Source of the DNA: Suilimivivens sp964614185
GTDB lineage: Bacteria; Bacillota; Clostridia; Lachnospirales; Lachnospiraceae
Direction: 5' to 3'
Assembly (NCBI GenBank): GCA_964614185.1
Contig: CAZTKJ010000044.1
Location: 1-24,223 of the forward strand
Length of the DNA: 24,223 bases
Below, piece after piece: positions 14,497 through 22,226 of the stretch (its first letter is position 1; every line of letters begins with the position of its first letter). The notes under the pieces were generated by a model that ran no database searches, was not told where the DNA came from, and worked only from the letters and a program-made list of their open reading frames with translations. A program made the position numbers and the translations under genes.

Positions 14497-15645
14497 TTAC
14501 ATCCTCCTGTGACTGGCAATAAATTCATAAGCAGCAGCTTCCGCTCCCAGAATCTGATCTACGGAAGGATTTGCTATTACTTTATGATTTTCCATGGCTC
14601 CCTGAATGAAATCATAAATTTCAAGGAATCTGATTTTATTATTCAAAAAAAGACTTACAGCTTTTTCATTAGCGGCATTAAACACAGTAGGCATGCTTCC
14701 GCCCACGGCAATGGCATCATAAGCCATGCTAAGTCCTTTAAAAGTCTCTGTATCAGGCTTTTCAAAGGTAATGGATGCAAGCTCATAAAAGTCGATCCGC
14801 TTTCCATCCATAGGCCTCCTGTCAGGATAAAAGAGCGCATATTGAATAGGCAGTTTCATATCCGGCATACCCAGCTGGGCCATAACTGCTCCGTCCTCAT
14901 ACTCCACCATGGAATGGATAATACTCTGAGGTTGGACAATGACCTCTATATGTTCAGGTTCTACACCAAATAACCACTTTGCTTCAATTACCTCCAACCC
15001 CTTATTTACAAGGGTAGAAGAATCTACGGTAATCTTCTTGCCCATAGACCAGTTAGGGTGCTTTAAGGCGTCTTCTGCCGTAATTGTAAGAAGTTCTTCT
15101 CTTTTCTTTCCTCTGAAAGGACCTCCTGAAGCCGTTAGAAGAATCTTACTTATTCTTTTTCTGTTTTCTCCATTCATGGACTGAAAGATTGCACTATGCT
15201 CACTGTCTACAGGCAGAATGGAAACTTTTTTTTCAGCTGCCAGAGGCATGATAATGTGCCCTGCCGTAACCAGTGTTTCCTTATTGGCAAGAGCAATGGT
15301 CTTACCTGCTTCTATGGCCGCAATAGTAGGTCTTATTCCTATCATCCCCACAATTGCCGTAACTAAAACTTCTATCTCCTCCAAAACGGAAATAGTAAGA
15401 AGACCTTCCATTCCCGAAAGTATCTTAACAGGCAGATCCGACACCCTGCTTTTCAAGTCTTTTGCTGCCTCTTCCTTCCACATAACAGCATAAGAAGGCT
15501 GAAACTCTCTGATCTGCTTTTCCATCAAAGATACATTGCTCCCTGCTGCAAGTGCCATTACCTGCAGATCACTGTTGCTCCTGACTATATCAAGAGTCTG
15601 GGTACCAATAGAACCGGTAGAACCCAAAATTCCTATTTTCTTCAT
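14497..15645 (-). CDS. dxr: 1-deoxy-D-xylulose 5-phosphate reductoisomerase
   Basis: A 382-aa enzyme that makes MEP from DXP with NADPH, the second step of the MEP pathway and the target of fosmidomycin. The N-terminal NADPH-binding motif is GSTGSIG (8-14); ANKETLV, VDSEHSAIFQ and TVDSSTLVNKGLEVIEA hold the metal and substrate residues. Length is normal for the family. GAGGTAA lies upstream of the ATG. It sits between cdsA (39 bp gap) and rseP (1-bp gap), and its last codons contain the rseP ribosome site. Also called ispC. Confidence 0.97.
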   Translation of the reverse strand: MKKIGILGSTGSIGTQTLDIVRSNSDLQVMALAAGSNVSLMEKQIREFQPSYAVMWKEEAAKDLKSRVSDLPVKILSGMEGLLTISVLEEIEVLVTAIVGMIGIRPTIAAIEAGKTIALANKETLVTAGHIIMPLAAEKKVSILPVDSEHSAIFQSMNGENRKRISKILLTASGGPFRGKKREELLTITAEDALKHPNWSMGKKITVDSSTLVNKGLEVIEAKWLFGVEPEHIEVIVQPQSIIHSMVEYEDGAVMAQLGMPDMKLPIQYALFYPDRRPMDGKRIDFYELASITFEKPDTETFKGLSMAYDAIAVGGSMPTVFNAANEKAVSLFLNNKIRFLEIYDFIQGAMENHKVIANPSVDQILGAEAAAYEFIASHRRM

Positions 15646-15684
15646 AAAAGTATTACCTCTTTTGCTGATGATATCCCTTATCTG

Positions 15685-16521
15685 CTATCCGTGAATCAAA
15701 ACCAGCACCAGAAGATAGATCATAGGCGCTGTAAAAATCACGCTGTCAAAACGGTCCATGACTCCTCCATGTCCGGGAATCAGTTTTCCATAATCTTTGA
15801 TCGCGTGGTCACGCTTAATTGCTGAAGCTGCCAGATCCCCTATCTGGGAAATTACTGCTCCCACGGCGCTGATTATTACAAATGCTAAGGTTATATTCTG
15901 CTCGGTAATAGCAGGCTCCACTACAAAATATCCGTATAGAGCCCCTACAACAGCTGATCCGGCTATACCGCCAATAGCTCCTTCAATGGACTTTTTAGGA
16001 CTTAGCCTGGGTACCATTTTGTGCTTTCCTATCAGCATTCCCACTATATATGCACAGGTATCGCATATCCATGAACTGATAAATATCATCCATACAGAGT
16101 ACTCTCCATAAGGCAGACTTCTTACCAGATAAATACAGGAAAGCATCACAGGTGCATAGGCTACATTAAAAAAAGCGCACATAACCTGTTCTGCGCGGTA
16201 TTTGGGAAAAGTGAGCACATAAAGGAACATAAATGCTGCCAGGATCATGATTACTGCCAACAGAAGATAAAGCTTCTCGGAAATAAATGTCATAATCAGA
16301 TAATATGCAGTGATTCCTACATATCCTACTATCTCAAGGGAAGAAAACTTTCCGCCCTTGTCAGAATCTTCTTTTTGAAGCTTACAGGCCTTCATCAATT
16401 CCCTGTATCCCATAAGAGCTAAGAACAAAAGCACTGCCGCCAGCACATATCCTCCCTGCAAAATGGTAAAGAGTGCTGCCGCTACAAGTACGATGCTGCT
16501 TATCAATCGCATTCTGAACAT
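15685..16521 (-). CDS. cdsA: Phosphatidate cytidylyltransferase
   Basis: A 278-aa integral membrane enzyme that makes CDP-diacylglycerol from phosphatidic acid and CTP, the entry to phospholipid synthesis. Most of the chain is hydrophobic, with about seven to eight membrane segments, and it ends with the family signature GHGGVMDRFDS. The ATG at 16521 is chosen because AGGAGG lies 7 bp upstream; the ATG at 16527 overlaps the uppS stop as ATGA but is only about 1 bp from that ribosome site. The ribosome site is formed by the last Glu codons of uppS, so the two genes are tightly coupled. Confidence 0.95.
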   Translation of the reverse strand: MFRMRLISSIVLVAAALFTILQGGYVLAAVLLFLALMGYRELMKACKLQKEDSDKGGKFSSLEIVGYVGITAYYLIMTFISEKLYLLLAVIMILAAFMFLYVLTFPKYRAEQVMCAFFNVAYAPVMLSCIYLVRSLPYGEYSVWMIFISSWICDTCAYIVGMLIGKHKMVPRLSPKKSIEGAIGGIAGSAVVGALYGYFVVEPAITEQNITLAFVIISAVGAVISQIGDLAASAIKRDHAIKDYGKLIPGHGGVMDRFDSVIFTAPMIYLLVLVLIHG

Positions 16522-16523
16522 GA

Positions 16524-17249
16524 TCATTCCTCCTCGATACGGCCATATCTTCTGTCTCTATGATTATATGCTTCAATGGCTTTTACCAATTCTTCTTTTG
16601 AAAAATCAGGCCATGCCGTTTCTGTAAAGTAAAACTCCGTGTAAGCCAGCTGCCATAAGAGAAAATTGGAGATTCTCTGCTCGTTACAGGTGCGTATCAG
16701 AAGATCGGGATCCGGAATGCCATTTGTATCCAGCATATCTGAAAGCAGCTGCTGCGTAATATCGTCTTTAGCAATGCTTCCTTCCATAGCCATTCCTGCA
16801 ATTTTCTTTACGGCACGGACAATTTCATCCCTTCCGCCATAATTTAAGGCAATCTGAAAATGCAGCCCGTCATTGTTCTTCGTTGACTCTTCCAGCTCAC
16901 TGATTCTGCTTCTGATATCTTCATCCAATCCTGATTTATCTCCGATCACACGGACACACATTCTATTCTTTTTAGCAGTAGACAGACAGGTTTTCATATA
17001 ATTCCGCAAAAGTTTCATAAGCGCATCTACTTCATCTTTAGGTCTGTTCCAATTTTCCGTACTGAAAGCATATACCGTCAGATATTGAATCCCCATCTTA
17101 TATGCTTCTTCGCAGATTACTTCTACCGTCTTGGCCCCCTGCACATGTCCATAATTTCTCGGCATTCCCTTGCTTTTGGCCCATCTTCCGTTTCCATCCA
17201 ATATGATTGCCACATGATTTGGTATTTTGAGTTCGCTGTTTCCTTCCAT
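16524..17249 (-). CDS. uppS: Undecaprenyl diphosphate synthase (cis-prenyltransferase)
   Basis: A 241-aa enzyme that extends farnesyl diphosphate with IPP to the C55 lipid carrier for cell-wall precursors. The catalytic D18 lies in ILDGNGRWA (16-24); AFSTENWNRP (61-70) and NYGGRDEI (136-143) are family motifs. At 186-195 the usual RTSGE or RTGGE is RTCNE followed by QRISNF, so the Ser/Gly-Gly before the metal-associated Glu is Cys-Asn while the Arg and Ser that bind diphosphate are kept. The start at 17249 has AGGAAGGG 5 bp upstream; the in-frame ATG at 17288 adds 13 unconserved residues without a good ribosome site. It receives isoprenoid from the pathway of dxr and ispG in this window. Confidence 0.95.
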   Translation of the reverse strand: MEGNSELKIPNHVAIILDGNGRWAKSKGMPRNYGHVQGAKTVEVICEEAYKMGIQYLTVYAFSTENWNRPKDEVDALMKLLRNYMKTCLSTAKKNRMCVRVIGDKSGLDEDIRSRISELEESTKNNDGLHFQIALNYGGRDEIVRAVKKIAGMAMEGSIAKDDITQQLLSDMLDTNGIPDPDLLIRTCNEQRISNFLLWQLAYTEFYFTETAWPDFSKEELVKAIEAYNHRDRRYGRIEEE

Positions 17250-17293
17250 TGCTTCCCTTCCTATAAGACTGCTTTCCCAACTACGCAAACAAA

Positions 17294-17316
17294 GGGACAG
17301 AAACCTTGCCTGCCCC
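17294..17316 (-). terminator. Weak hairpin between frr and uppS
   Basis: On the minus strand GGGGCAG (17310-17316) pairs with CTGTCCC (17294-17300), including one G-U, around a 9-nt loop and followed by TTTGTTTG. It may cause partial termination or protect the upstream message; uppS must still be transcribed, so it cannot be fully effective unless uppS has its own promoter. Confidence 0.35.
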
Positions 17317-17329
17317 TCTTTTTTATGTT

Positions 17330-17890
17330 CTAGACTGTAAGGATTTCCTTGGATTTCTCCTCCATCAGTTTATCAACATCCTTAATATACTTGTCTGTCA
17401 TTTTTTGAAGCTCGTTCTCTAACTGCTTAACCTCATCCTCTGAGATTTCTTTCGCAATCTTCTTAAATGCATCATTACCGTCTCTTCTGATATTTCTGAC
17501 AGCAACCTTACACTCTTCCGCTTTCTTCTTAACATCCTTTACAAGCTCTTTTCTGCGTTCCTCCGTAAGCTCCGGAAATACCAAACGGATTACAGAGCCG
17601 TCATTTGACGGTGTAATTCCTATGTCAGAAGCAAGGATTGCTTTTTCAATATCTTTAATCAAAGACTTTTCCCATGGTGCAATCTGAATCATCCTGGCTT
17701 CAGGAATCGTAATATTGCCTACCTGTTGGATCGGTGTGGGTGTTCCGTAATAATCAATCTTCAGTTTGTCAAGTACATGAGGATTGGCACGTCCTGCCCT
17801 GATTCCCAAATAGTCCCCTTCAAGATGTTCATATGTCTTCTGCATCTTTTCATCATATAGCTTTAACCTGTCATTCATTGCTTTATCCAT
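17330..17890 (-). CDS. frr: Ribosome recycling factor
   Basis: A 186-aa protein that splits post-termination ribosomes together with EF-G. The sequence spans the family end to end: IRAGRANPHVLDKL, YYGTPTPIQQVGNI, RLVFPELTEERRKEL and NIRRDGNDAFKK are strongly conserved, and the rest forms the long helical domain. The start is uncertain between 17890 (MDKAMND, ribosome site almost touching the ATG) and 17878 (MNDRLKL, about 13 bp from GAAGG); the longer form is given. It follows pyrH by 6 bp, the common bacterial order. Confidence 0.97.
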   Translation of the reverse strand: MDKAMNDRLKLYDEKMQKTYEHLEGDYLGIRAGRANPHVLDKLKIDYYGTPTPIQQVGNITIPEARMIQIAPWEKSLIKDIEKAILASDIGITPSNDGSVIRLVFPELTEERRKELVKDVKKKAEECKVAVRNIRRDGNDAFKKIAKEISEDEVKQLENELQKMTDKYIKDVDKLMEEKSKEILTV

Positions 17891-17896
17891 CCCTTC

Positions 17897-18592
17897 TTAA
17901 ACTATAACCCTGGTTCCGGTGAATTCACCCCTTACGGCATTTACAATGCTGTCTTTCTGATTAAGTCCAAATACACGCATAGGCATTTTATTGTCTCTTG
18001 CCAAAATAGAAGCTGTCATATCTACTACCTGAAGATTCTTCTCAATGACTTCATCTATCGTAACTGTATCATATTTCCTGGCACTTGGGTTTACCCTGGG
18101 GTCAGAATCATATACACCGTCAACTGACTTTGCAAGTAATATGGCCTCTGCCTCTACTTCAACTGCTCTTAAAACCACACCTGTATCTGTTGAAAAATAA
18201 GGATGTCCCGTTCCCCCTGCAAAAAATACTACCATTCCCTTGTCAAAATATTTATTAGCCCGATCCTTGGAAAAAAGTTTGGTAAAAGATCCGCATTCAA
18301 AAGGGGTCAATACTGATGTTTTCATACCAACGCTCCTGAAAATTTCAGAAACATAAATACAATTCATGACTGTTGCCAGCATCCCAATCTGGTCTGCTTT
18401 GGTTCTGTCGATATTTTCACTGGAACGTCCCCGCCAGAAATTGCCGCCTCCTGTTACAATTCCCACCTGTATTCCACTGTCTACAAGCTGCTTTACCTGA
18501 AGCGCCACACCTTTTACTGTTTCTTCATCAAAGCCTGTTTTTTTATCTCCGGCAAGAGCTTCTCCGCTTAATTTCAGTAATATTCTCTGCAT
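17897..18592 (-). CDS. pyrH: UMP kinase
   Basis: A 231-aa hexameric bacterial UMP kinase that makes UDP from UMP and ATP, belonging to the amino-acid kinase fold and not the adenylate-kinase-like eukaryotic type. Motifs: KLSGEAL near the start, VTGGGNFWRG for phosphate binding, RTKADQIGMLATVMN, FAGGTGHPYFSTDT and the nucleotide-binding VDGVYDSDPR. GGAAGG lies 7 bp before the ATG. In many bacteria rpsB and tsf precede pyrH; here a bactofilin gene does, 12 bp upstream. Confidence 0.97.
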   Translation of the reverse strand: MQRILLKLSGEALAGDKKTGFDEETVKGVALQVKQLVDSGIQVGIVTGGGNFWRGRSSENIDRTKADQIGMLATVMNCIYVSEIFRSVGMKTSVLTPFECGSFTKLFSKDRANKYFDKGMVVFFAGGTGHPYFSTDTGVVLRAVEVEAEAILLAKSVDGVYDSDPRVNPSARKYDTVTIDEVIEKNLQVVDMTASILARDNKMPMRVFGLNQKDSIVNAVRGEFTGTRVIV

Positions 18593-18604
18593 GAGCGCGC
18601 CTTC

Positions 18605-19333
18605 CTATTTCATTTTTTTAATTTCTTCAAAGAAGGATGTGGGATTTACCTCTGCATAGCACTGGGAAACCATACCTTCAATTACTGCCCCGTTGTTGAT
18701 CTGTACGGATTTGGATTTAATATCACCCATTACAATTGCGGAAGAATCCAGAATAACCGGTCCCCTCACATCAATATCGCCCTTTACTGCTCCTGCCACT
18801 ACAGCGCTGTTAGCATAGATATTACCTATAATGACTGTGCTCTGTCCTATTTTAATGCTGCCTGCACTACGAAGTTCTCCTGTGATCTTTGCGCCTTCTG
18901 CATATACCTCGGCTGCCTGTGAATTACCCTGAATGGCGCCGGTAATATTTAACTTGCCAAGAGCTTCTACATTTCCTACAATGCTGCCTCTTACCTCTAA
19001 GGAACCTTCTGTTGCAATATTACCATTAATGAGCATACTGTCCGTTAATACGGAAACTTCATCACTGGGATGCTTCCCTGAAGCTGAGTGTACTTCGGTT
19101 TTCATCTCTGCAGCTGCGGGCGCTACATAAACCGGTTCAATCGGTTCTTCCGATACTTTGATTTCATCTACCTTATCAAGCATCGCCCCTAAATCTGCTT
19201 CAAATCCATTAACTGTTTCGCCGGGCTCTTCTGCAGCCATTCCTTCTGCTTCTGCCCCATTCAGTTCTTCCTCCGGCATCAATTCGTTAACTGCCTGTGA
19301 TAAATCATCCTTTAAGTCTGAGAAAAATCCCAT
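18605..19333 (-). CDS. Bactofilin-like polymer-forming cytoskeletal protein
   Basis: A 242-aa protein. Residues about 95-225 are a right-handed beta-helix of the bactofilin type (DUF583), seen as regularly spaced short strands with Gly and Val/Ile (LINGNIATEG, LEVRGSIVGNV, LNITGAIQGN, AKITGELRS, IIGNIYAN, VKGDIDVRG, VMGDIKSKS). The first 90 residues are an acidic, Ala/Glu/Pro-rich and probably disordered tail with a short amphipathic N-terminus (MGFFSDLKDDL) that may touch the membrane. Bactofilins polymerise without nucleotide and position wall enzymes or polar complexes. The ATG at 19333 is chosen for its GGAGG at 8 bp. It lies between a polysaccharide deacetylase gene (37 bp upstream) and pyrH, suggesting a wall-related task, which is inference. 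Confidence 0.88.
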   Translation of the reverse strand: MGFFSDLKDDLSQAVNELMPEEELNGAEAEGMAAEEPGETVNGFEADLGAMLDKVDEIKVSEEPIEPVYVAPAAAEMKTEVHSASGKHPSDEVSVLTDSMLINGNIATEGSLEVRGSIVGNVEALGKLNITGAIQGNSQAAEVYAEGAKITGELRSAGSIKIGQSTVIIGNIYANSAVVAGAVKGDIDVRGPVILDSSAIVMGDIKSKSVQINNGAVIEGMVSQCYAEVNPTSFFEEIKKMK

Positions 19334-19370
19334 TCTATAGTCCTCCATTCATATCATAGTATATATAAAT

Positions 19371-20294
19371 TTAATTAATACCATTTGCTTTTACATGCTG
19401 CACCGGCACCGTCTCATCCGTAATCGGCAAAAAACAGGCATCACCCCGCAGCCTTATCCGGGTAATAATTTCCGGCAGCGCTTCTACCGTTGTTTTCTTA
19501 TCTGCCGCATCATGCATCAAAATCATGCTCACTGATTGGTTGTCAATATTCTCCAAACAATTATCCACAATTGCCTCTTTTGACAAATGACCGCTGACTG
19601 CATCTCCTGACGCTGTATTCCAATCGTAGTAAGTAATATCGTTTTCATTCATCCATGCAATAAGTTCCTGCATGTCCACTTTACTTACGGTATTTGAACT
19701 TCCTCCCGGAAAACGATAATATCTGGACCATACTCCCGTTACCTCATACAGATATTCCTGCAGCTGCGACAAATCCTCTATAAAGCTTTCCTTTGACTGA
19801 TAGATATCCTGATATACATGGCTGTAAGAATGCATACCGAGAGTATGTCCCTCTGCTACGATTCTCTTATATGCCTCCTTAGATGCCTCGTCCGTCTTAC
19901 CAACCACAAAGAAAGTAGCTTTGATATCATATGCCTTTAAAATATCAAGAATTTCATTGGTACTGCTGCTTGGTCCATCGTCAAAAGTGAGATAGATCTT
20001 TTTATCAAACTCCTGCTGATCTGTCTCTTCCTGTTTTGACAACACTTCTGTTTCTGCTTCCCTTGGGGATTCCTCAACATATGCTGTTGAAAATACCTCA
20101 GTTACTACCTTTGATTTATTTTGTTCTTCTTCCAGCAGTACTAAAAGTTCCTGCATTTTATGGGAAAGAACAGCAACGCGTATACCTAAGATAATACAGA
20201 TTACTATCGGAATAATAATTGCAGCAACTATCCCGCCCAATATGATTTTCTTCAGACGATTGATCCGTTTTCTCCGGGCGGATGCCTCTTCCAT
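19371..20294 (-). CDS. Membrane-anchored polysaccharide deacetylase (NodB domain)
   Basis: A 307-aa protein with a positively charged N-terminus, one membrane anchor (about 17-40), a coiled coil (44-62), a linker rich in Glu, Ser and Thr, and a C-terminal NodB deacetylase (98-290) outside the membrane. Catalytic and zinc residues are present: TFDDGP (103-108, base and metal Asp), HSYSH (155-159, two metal His), RFPGG (194-198), WNTASGD and LMHDA (H261). It probably removes acetyl groups from peptidoglycan or another envelope polysaccharide. The ATG at 20294 is chosen because AAGGAG lies 9 bp upstream; the in-frame ATG at 20336 lies upstream of the predicted transcription start. An extended -10 promoter candidate precedes it, and bactofilin follows after 37 bp. 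Confidence 0.93.
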   Translation of the reverse strand: MEEASARRKRINRLKKIILGGIVAAIIIPIVICIILGIRVAVLSHKMQELLVLLEEEQNKSKVVTEVFSTAYVEESPREAETEVLSKQEETDQQEFDKKIYLTFDDGPSSSTNEILDILKAYDIKATFFVVGKTDEASKEAYKRIVAEGHTLGMHSYSHVYQDIYQSKESFIEDLSQLQEYLYEVTGVWSRYYRFPGGSSNTVSKVDMQELIAWMNENDITYYDWNTASGDAVSGHLSKEAIVDNCLENIDNQSVSMILMHDAADKKTTVEALPEIITRIRLRGDACFLPITDETVPVQHVKANGIN

Positions 20295-20326
20295 AGAAGT
20301 CCACTCCTTCAGCACGATTTGTATAT

Positions 20327-20355
20327 ATTGTAGCATAAGTTTTCATACTTTAAAA
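20327..20355 (-). promoter_or_regulatory. Candidate extended -10 promoter of the deacetylase gene
   Basis: Minus strand -10 TACAAT (20327-20332) preceded by TGC, a 17-bp spacer and a weak -35 TTTTAA (20350-20355). Transcription would start near 20320, giving a leader of about 26 nt. It may drive the whole run through bactofilin, pyrH and on to rseP. Confidence 0.55.
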
Positions 20356-20359
20356 GAGT

Positions 20360-20410
20360 TAATTATCAAAAACAAACAGGCAGATTTAAGATGACCCTAA
20401 ATCTGCCTGT
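20360..20410 (-). terminator. Rho-independent terminator after the oppA-like gene
   Basis: A perfect 13-bp stem, ACAGGCAGATTTA (20376-20388) with TAAATCTGCCTGT (20398-20410), and a 9-nt loop is followed on the minus strand by TTGTTTTTG. It closes the oligopeptide transporter operon. Confidence 0.88.
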
Positions 20411-20445
20411 GTTATACATCAGTCTTTCAATCTGCTGTCAAACAT

Positions 20446-22155
20446 TTATTCAGCAATATCTGCATACATAAAGTACCAGTAACCGTAAGCTGAGTGCCAG
20501 CATCCTGTAATCTTTTCACTCTGTAACCAGAAGTCATTGTAATATGCTACAGGAATGCATCCTGTTTCTTCCATAAGAATATCTTCTGCTTTATGAAGTG
20601 CTTCTGAACGCTCTGCTGTATCCAAAGTAGTTCTGGAAATATCCATAGCTGCATCATATTCTGCATTATTGAACTTACCGTCATTGTTACCGTTTGTAGA
20701 ATAAAGCAGATCTAACATATTGGAAGGATCACTGTAATCACCAACCCAGCCGTTACGTGCTGAATCATAATCACCATTACGACGCATAGGTGTAAAGCTT
20801 GACCATTCAACGATTTCTACATTCAGTTCAACGCCGATTTCTCCCCATGCCTGCTGTAAATATTCAGCTACAACTTTGTGATAGCCTGCATCATTGGTAG
20901 AGTAAGTGATAGCCGGTAAGCCTTCACCATCGGGATATCCTGCTTCTGCCAGAAGTCTCTTAGCTTCTTCTACGTTTGCTTCATGGTTAGTAACATCAAT
21001 ATACGGCTGTCCGCCATTTGCATTATCCATGAACTGGCTTCCGTCTGTATCGATCCAACCGGGACCCATGAAGTTGCTTGCTGCAGAATAAGTACCCTGC
21101 ATCAAAGTGCCTGCTACATATTCACGATCAATAGCAAGGCTTAATGCCTTACGCACATTGGCATCTGTAAAGGGCTCTCTCTGTGTATTTAAGCTTAAAT
21201 AATAGGTACCGATAATAGGATCTACATAAAATTCTGAACTTCCTAATAAAGAAGGAATTTCTTCTGTAGGAACATCCTTAATAAACAGAACTTCACCTGT
21301 CTGGTATGCACTGTAGGATGCATTGGAATCCTCAATCAGGTTGAACTTGATTCCGTCTAACTTAATTGCATCTGCATTCCAGTAGTTAGGATTCTTGCTC
21401 ATAAGGATATAAGAGCTGGGTACCCACTCTGAAATATAGAAAGGTCCATTGGAAATATAAGTTTCTGCTGCTGTTGCCCATGCATCGCCGTTAGCTTCAA
21501 TAGTTGCCTGCTGTACAGGACTTAAAGTTGCAAATGCTGCAAGGCTTCCAAAATAAGAACAAGGTGCATTCAAAGTAACAACAAAAGTCGTATCATCTTC
21601 TGCTACTACCTGAAGAGCATCTAAGTTACCTGTGATGGCATCTTCATAACCTTCTACCATGCTAAGAACTGTTTCTGCATAAGGAGCTGCTACCATAGGG
21701 TCGCATACTCTCTTCCAGCTGTAAACAAAATCGTTAGCTGTTAAATCAGAACCGTCGGACCATTTTAAACCATCTCTTAAATGGAATGTCCATGTAAGTC
21801 CGTCCTCAGAAATTTCCCAGCTTTCTGCCTGTCCGGGAGCTAACTTACCGTCCTGGTCTACTGTTAAAAGACATTCAAAAGAATGCAATAACATGTTACC
21901 ACCGTCTACTGCACTGTTCAGTGCCGGGTCAATGGTTTCAGGATCAGGTCCGATCTGTACAGATAAGATCTTTTCGCCTGTAGAAGCTGTTGTTGCTTCT
22001 GTTGTGTCTGTGTTTGCAGTATTGGTATTAGAATCAGTAGATTCAGTTGCTGTATTGCTGCCGCTGGAAGCATTTTCATTGCTGTTTCCGCCACAAGCAG
22101 TCAAACCAGCTACCATGGTAACTGCAAGTAAGAGCGCAAGTACTCTCTTTTTCAT
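20446..22155 (-). CDS. oppA: Oligopeptide ABC transporter substrate-binding lipoprotein
   Basis: A 569-aa family 5 solute-binding protein (OppA/DppE type) that captures peptides outside the membrane. A signal peptide with lipobox LTAC ends at C21, which is lipidated; residues 22-65 are a Ser/Asn/Thr-rich tether; the binding domain follows, with typical stretches such as PETIDPALNSAVDGGN, WTFHLRDGLKWSDG (about 125-138), DFVYSWKRV and ANVRKALSLAIDREY. The start at 22155 has GAGGAGG at 7 bp; the ATG at 22176 lies before it. It is the last gene of the operon, after oppD and oppF, with a consensus -10 box in the gap that may give extra transcription. The exact ligand (peptide length and type) cannot be read from the sequence. 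Confidence 0.93.
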   Translation of the reverse strand: MKKRVLALLLAVTMVAGLTACGGNSNENASSGSNTATESTDSNTNTANTDTTEATTASTGEKILSVQIGPDPETIDPALNSAVDGGNMLLHSFECLLTVDQDGKLAPGQAESWEISEDGLTWTFHLRDGLKWSDGSDLTANDFVYSWKRVCDPMVAAPYAETVLSMVEGYEDAITGNLDALQVVAEDDTTFVVTLNAPCSYFGSLAAFATLSPVQQATIEANGDAWATAAETYISNGPFYISEWVPSSYILMSKNPNYWNADAIKLDGIKFNLIEDSNASYSAYQTGEVLFIKDVPTEEIPSLLGSSEFYVDPIIGTYYLSLNTQREPFTDANVRKALSLAIDREYVAGTLMQGTYSAASNFMGPGWIDTDGSQFMDNANGGQPYIDVTNHEANVEEAKRLLAEAGYPDGEGLPAITYSTNDAGYHKVVAEYLQQAWGEIGVELNVEIVEWSSFTPMRRNGDYDSARNGWVGDYSDPSNMLDLLYSTNGNNDGKFNNAEYDAAMDISRTTLDTAERSEALHKAEDILMEETGCIPVAYYNDFWLQSEKITGCWHSAYGYWYFMYADIAE

Positions 22156-22178
22156 AATGTTTCCTCCTCTTTTCATAT

Positions 22179-22209
22179 ATTATAAACATAGAGACGTAAC
22201 AAAACGTCT
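22179..22209 (-). promoter_or_regulatory. Hairpin and consensus -10 box between oppF and oppA
   Basis: AGACGT (22192-22197) and ACGTCT (22204-22209) form a 6-bp stem with a 6-nt loop. Just downstream on the minus strand is a perfect TATAAT (22179-22184), about 25 bp before the oppA start, but no good -35 lies at the right distance. Either a weak internal promoter or an mRNA processing/stability element that raises the amount of binding protein over the ATPases would fit. Confidence 0.4.
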
Positions 22210-22226
22210 ATATCTGTTTATCACAT

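Noticed and set aside
14056..14973. A 305-codon open frame on the plus strand across dxr and rseP.
   Set aside because: It is fully antisense to two well-conserved genes, has no ribosome site or known domain, and shows a composition expected of a shadow frame.
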